A stretch of 64,000 bases of DNA. Source: Morella rubra (lineage: Eukaryota; Streptophyta; Magnoliopsida; Fagales; Myricaceae). A program made the translations under genes and the position numbers. The DNA is taken from contig RXIC02000084.1 in assembly GCA_003952965.2 (NCBI GenBank), forward strand, positions 1 through 64,000, read 5' to 3'. The notes under the pieces were generated by a model. The model had not been told where the DNA came from, ran no database searches, and saw only the letters and a program-made list of their open reading frames with translations. Position 1 is the stretch's first letter; every line of letters starts with the position of its first letter. Below, piece after piece: positions 61,727-64,000 of this stretch.

Positions 61727-62179
61727 TTACCCTTTGAAGGAATTGAACGAAAGCCCAACGGTGTGCTTTGCCTCTTCGAGAGCCCAGCTAAACCTCTGAT
61801 GCTCATTCTCCTCACATACAACTTTACTTGGAACGCGAAGTTGAGATGGCTTAATGTCACAGAAGATAGGGATGACCTTCTTCTTGGACTCCGTGAAAAG
61901 AGCCAATTCATGAAGGCAAAAATAGGACTTACAGTAGTTGGGCGAAAACACGACAACACCTATCTTACAGCCATGAATTGCACCATCAATCTTTTCAAAC
62001 AGTTTGTCTCCCGACTTCATGGTCTTGTTGTCTAAGAAAGGACTTAGGTTGAGTCGGGAAAGGTAATCATACAACAAAGTGGCTATTGTTCGCTTTGTGT
62101 CAATCCCTCTGTGGTTAATGAAGACATCACAGGGTTGACTGATAACTCGTTTGGCCAACTGGGCTATTGAGCGATGCAT
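61727..62179 (-). CDS. TIR-only domain protein, C-terminally truncated, inside transposon
   Basis: A 150-aa ORF consisting of one plant TIR domain: CDVFINHRGIDTKRTIATLL (residues 17-36, the first strand and conserved motif), the BB-loop region FLDNKTMKSGDKLFEKIDGA (48-67), VVVFSPNYCKSYFCLHELAL (75-94, with the Glu at position 91 in the place of the NADase catalytic Glu), KKVIPIFCDIKPSQLR, and WALEEAKHTVGL near the end. It belongs to the TIR-only group, NAD+-cleaving enzymes that make immune second messengers. The frame ends at FKG plus TAA, where the stop is formed by a GG|GTAAAA donor-like sequence. The family normally continues in a next exon, so the copy seems cut at an intron border. It lies wholly within the Tourist-like element. 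Whether it is expressed or active is unknown. Confidence 0.8.
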   Translation of the reverse strand: MHRSIAQLAKRVISQPCDVFINHRGIDTKRTIATLLYDYLSRLNLSPFLDNKTMKSGDKLFEKIDGAIHGCKIGVVVFSPNYCKSYFCLHELALFTESKKKVIPIFCDIKPSQLRVPSKVVCEENEHQRFSWALEEAKHTVGLSFNSFKG

Positions 62180-62207
62180 GGTTTCTCTTTATATTAGCTT
62201 CTCTTGC

Positions 62208-62411
62208 CTAGCTAGCTAGTTTGGTATACTGCAATCTTTCTAGCATTTGTTCTGCCATCCAAGCCCCTAGCTCTTTGAAACTTACCACCCCATCACTCAG
62301 TGCCTTGTCTAAGAAAGGAAACAAAATCTTCAACCTCATAGTTATATTCAATTTTCCTTCACTAAAATGCTCGTATGCATCTGCAAGATCCCTGAGAAAG
62401 GTAGGAATCAT
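62208..62411 (-). CDS. 67-aa ORF of unknown function upstream of the TIR ORF
   Basis: Starts MIPTFLRDLADAYEHFSEGK, continues through LKILFPFLDKAL and FKELGAWMAEQMLERLQ, and ends KLAS and stop, 28 bp before the TIR-domain start codon on the same strand. It is predicted almost wholly alpha-helical, amphipathic and with normal amino-acid composition, which argues against a chance frame. I do not recognise the family. It may be an exon captured from another gene or a leader exon of the TIR gene. It sits inside the Tourist-like element. Confidence 0.45.
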   Translation of the reverse strand: MIPTFLRDLADAYEHFSEGKLNITMRLKILFPFLDKALSDGVVSFKELGAWMAEQMLERLQYTKLAS

Positions 62412-63029
62412 TTTTCAAATCCAACAGGTTAATGGGGTTCCTAGGTTTGTGAATTTGTTTATTTGCCTTTGGAGAGTCAGGTGTCAGTCATAAAATTGTT
62501 AAAAACTTACAGTGCGCATAAAGGAGGGAGAGGGAGAGACAGAGGAAGGGAAGGTATGACAAAAGCCATAAACTTCTGTTGACGTGAGTTGTCTATACAA
62601 AAAGAACTTTTCGGTACTGTTGCCCAATCAACATGTCACATGTAAGCGGGTAAAAATGGGAGTGAACCTAGCCAAACGCGTAAAAATCTAGGTTTAAACC
62701 ATGGTTTGAACCCCAGAACCAGAACCTGGACCCATTTCCAAACTAGCTCCTAGTGGCTCATGGTAAACCTAGTCTTGATGTTCGCTAATTGATTTCGCAG
62801 ATTCACTGAACCAATAGACAATAACTTGTATAGCGGGACTCGCCACAAAGGCGGCGAGCCTATTTGTGGGCTTCACCAGCTCTTGGGAAGATTGAATGTC
62901 GATGTTGTTGTACGTCCTCTTTTCTCCATGGCTGCCTATGTATGTCGGAATCACTGGTGTTATATTCTCCATGCAAAGATGAAAAAGTCTGATACCAAAG
63001 ATCCTACGGAAGGTGAGGCACTTACCATG

Positions 63030-63653
63030 TAAGGGTGAGTAAAAATTTCGGTAAGAATCAGAATTTTCGATTCCGGTTCCGGCATATTGGAATCGGAATC
63101 GGAAGTCATTTTCGATAATTTTCGGAATCGAAACTGGAACCAAAATTCCGACAGAATTACCAGAATTTTCGGTTCCGATTTTTTTAAAAACATAAAATAA
63201 AAAATAGTGCTCAAAATAAAGTATAACATATGAATTTGATTGAATGTTTATTTTAAAATCTAGATTTTAGATGAAAATTTTATTTATTGTTAATTATGAT
63301 AGAATAACTAAAAAAAATCGAAAATTTTGAAATTCTATTTAAAAATAATAGTAATAATAAGGGCTCAAAATATAATTATAACATATGATTAGTACCGAAC
63401 TTGTTTGAATGTTTATTTTAAATCTAGATTTTGGTTGAATGTTTTACATTTACTTGTTAATGTTATGAATAAATAATAGAAAAATCTTCCAAAAATTCTG
63501 TCAAAAAAATATTTTTAGCTCGTTAGGGTCCAAAAAAATATATCTCAAAAAGCCTATATATTAAACCGAAACAAAAAAATTGTATTCCGATGAATATCAG
63601 AACAAAATAAGAATTGGTCATTCTAGTTCCATTCATTTCGATATTCACCCTTA
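63030..63653. mobile_element. Non-autonomous hAT element, 624 bp
   Basis: Inverted ends TAAGGGTGAGTA and TAAGGGTGAATA (right end, reverse complement) match at 11 of 12 bases and fit the hAT consensus. The flanking 8-bp direct repeats are TTACCATG (63022-63029) and TTATCATG (63654-63661), 7 of 8 identical. The left arm contains repeated TTCCGGTTCCGG / GGAATCGGAATCGG words typical of hAT subterminal regions. No transposase ORF. It interrupts the RNase H domain of the LINE relic. Confidence 0.8.
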
Positions 63654-64000
63654 TTATCATGCTCTTAAGAATTATCGGTGCAACGACACAGGGGTGGATG
63701 GAGGCGGAATTGGAGGGGGACTCGATGGTTGTCATTGATGCCCTCAGTTTTCAAGTTGAAGACTGCCCATAGAGGATTGAGCCGATCATAACATGTGTAA
63801 AGTCTCAATTGCAGGGGTTTTCTAGCTTTAGCTACGGCTATACCCCCTAGGGTGCAAACATGGTAGTACACAATTTTGCTTGATTGACCACTTTTCTTTA
63901 AGAGAGGGATGTTTTCTGAGTTTTTGAGAATTATCCTTGGGTGTATGAAGGTTTCGACCCTTCTTGAGGAGGTTTTGTTTTTTCTTTGCTTAAACTCTTT

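Larger units (their letters stand above)
61327..62749. mobile_element. PIF/Harbinger (Tourist)-like element carrying a TIR-domain gene
   Basis: Terminal inverted repeats of 33 bp (61327-61359 and 62717-62749) differ at two positions. The left begins GGGCTTGTTTGG, the right (reverse complement) GAGCTAGTTTGG, and 27 bp further in are identical. The direct trinucleotide CTA flanks both sides (61324-61326 and 62750-62752). The LINE relic reads through when the element and one CTA are removed. GGGC-TTGTTTGG ends with a 3-bp duplication fit PIF/Harbinger, though the usual duplication is TTA/TAA. There is no transposase. The 1,423-bp interior holds a TIR-domain ORF and a 67-aa ORF, both on the minus strand, so this looks like a Pack-type gene-capturing element. 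Confidence 0.75.
60850..63890 (+). pseudogene. Decayed LINE (L1-type) 3' ORF2 end, split by two insertions
   Basis: Three plus-strand blocks form one relic. 60850-61326 carries the zinc-binding tail, with EWKRLWKLKI, then LLWKFAWDIL, RARIDGVIHQFV, IWREAPLA and FVANVLDKSWH. 62750-63029 continues from the CTA duplication with VAHGKPSLDVR and the first half of the RNase H domain (LGRLNVDVVVRPLFSMAAYV to GEALTM). 63662-63890 holds the second half (AELEGDSMVVIDAL, RIEPIITCVKSQLQGFSSF, ANMVVHNFA). This is the order seen at the 3' end of plant LINE ORF2 and related reverse-transcriptase/RNase H sequences. Stops and frame shifts are frequent, so it is dead. Skipping each insertion restores contiguous reading at both breaks (RNL|VAHGK and EALTM|LLRIIG), which shows the insertions came later. 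Confidence 0.75.

Noticed and set aside
61327..62749. CACTA or Mutator class for the TIR-gene carrier
   Set aside because: CACTA elements also duplicate 3 bp but begin CACTA, which is absent here. No 9-bp Mutator duplication is present (flanks reconstruct to a single CTA). GGGCTTGTTTGG ends fit PIF/Harbinger best.

Overview
This is plant nuclear DNA from a dicot, probably a woody one. It has intron-split genes with GT-AG and occasional GC-AG splice sites, AT-rich intergenic DNA full of small transposons, a nuclear tRNA-Ser, and plant-only families: CAMTA, a cytokinin-receptor histidine kinase, DUF3339, the carotenoid isomerase Z-ISO and a TIR-only immune-type protein. The species cannot be fixed from the sequence alone.

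Layout. Positions 1 to about 13,000 look like poorly polished long-read sequence. Intact exons of an MRD1/RBM19-type RNA-binding protein (+, 1,991-3,561) and one perfect Z-ISO exon (-, 7,189-7,398) stand in sequence where the neighbouring exons cannot be read. From about 13 kb the sequence is clean. It holds three small coiled-coil exons resembling the end of a MIKC MADS-box gene (13.7-15.4 kb), a two-exon two-TM membrane protein (19.8-21.5 kb), two DUF3339 micro-proteins on the minus strand (23.9 and 26.7 kb), a 13-exon CAMTA4-type calmodulin-binding transcription activator of 999 aa (30.8-40.8 kb), a two-exon single-TM protein (42.1-43.3 kb), NTF2 (-, 44.7-46.7 kb), tRNA-Ser(UGA) (-, 47.2 kb) and an AHK3-type cytokinin receptor (-, 49.4-54.7 kb). 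The receptor's reading frame is broken in two places as sequenced. 55.5-60.8 kb is gene-poor.

The right end (60.8-63.9 kb) is a nested transposon stack. A decayed LINE (zinc-binding tail plus RNase H domain) is split by a 1.4-kb PIF/Harbinger (Tourist)-like element with 33-bp terminal inverted repeats and a CTA target duplication. That element carries a TIR-domain (NADase/immune) gene fragment and an unknown 67-aa ORF. The same LINE is split again, inside its RNase H domain, by a 624-bp hAT element with an 8-bp duplication. In both cases removing the insert restores the LINE reading. The Tourist-like element with its immune-gene cargo is the most interesting object in the window.

The genes are ordinary, functionally unrelated neighbours (calcium/calmodulin transcription, nuclear import, cytokinin sensing, ribosome biogenesis, carotenoid synthesis) and show no cluster logic. 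Other mobile DNA includes a 1,553-bp solo LTR with perfect 5-bp duplication in CAMTA intron 5, Tourist-like MITEs at 25.3, 28.5 and 52.3 kb (the last in a receptor intron) and a hAT-like element at 29.4 kb.
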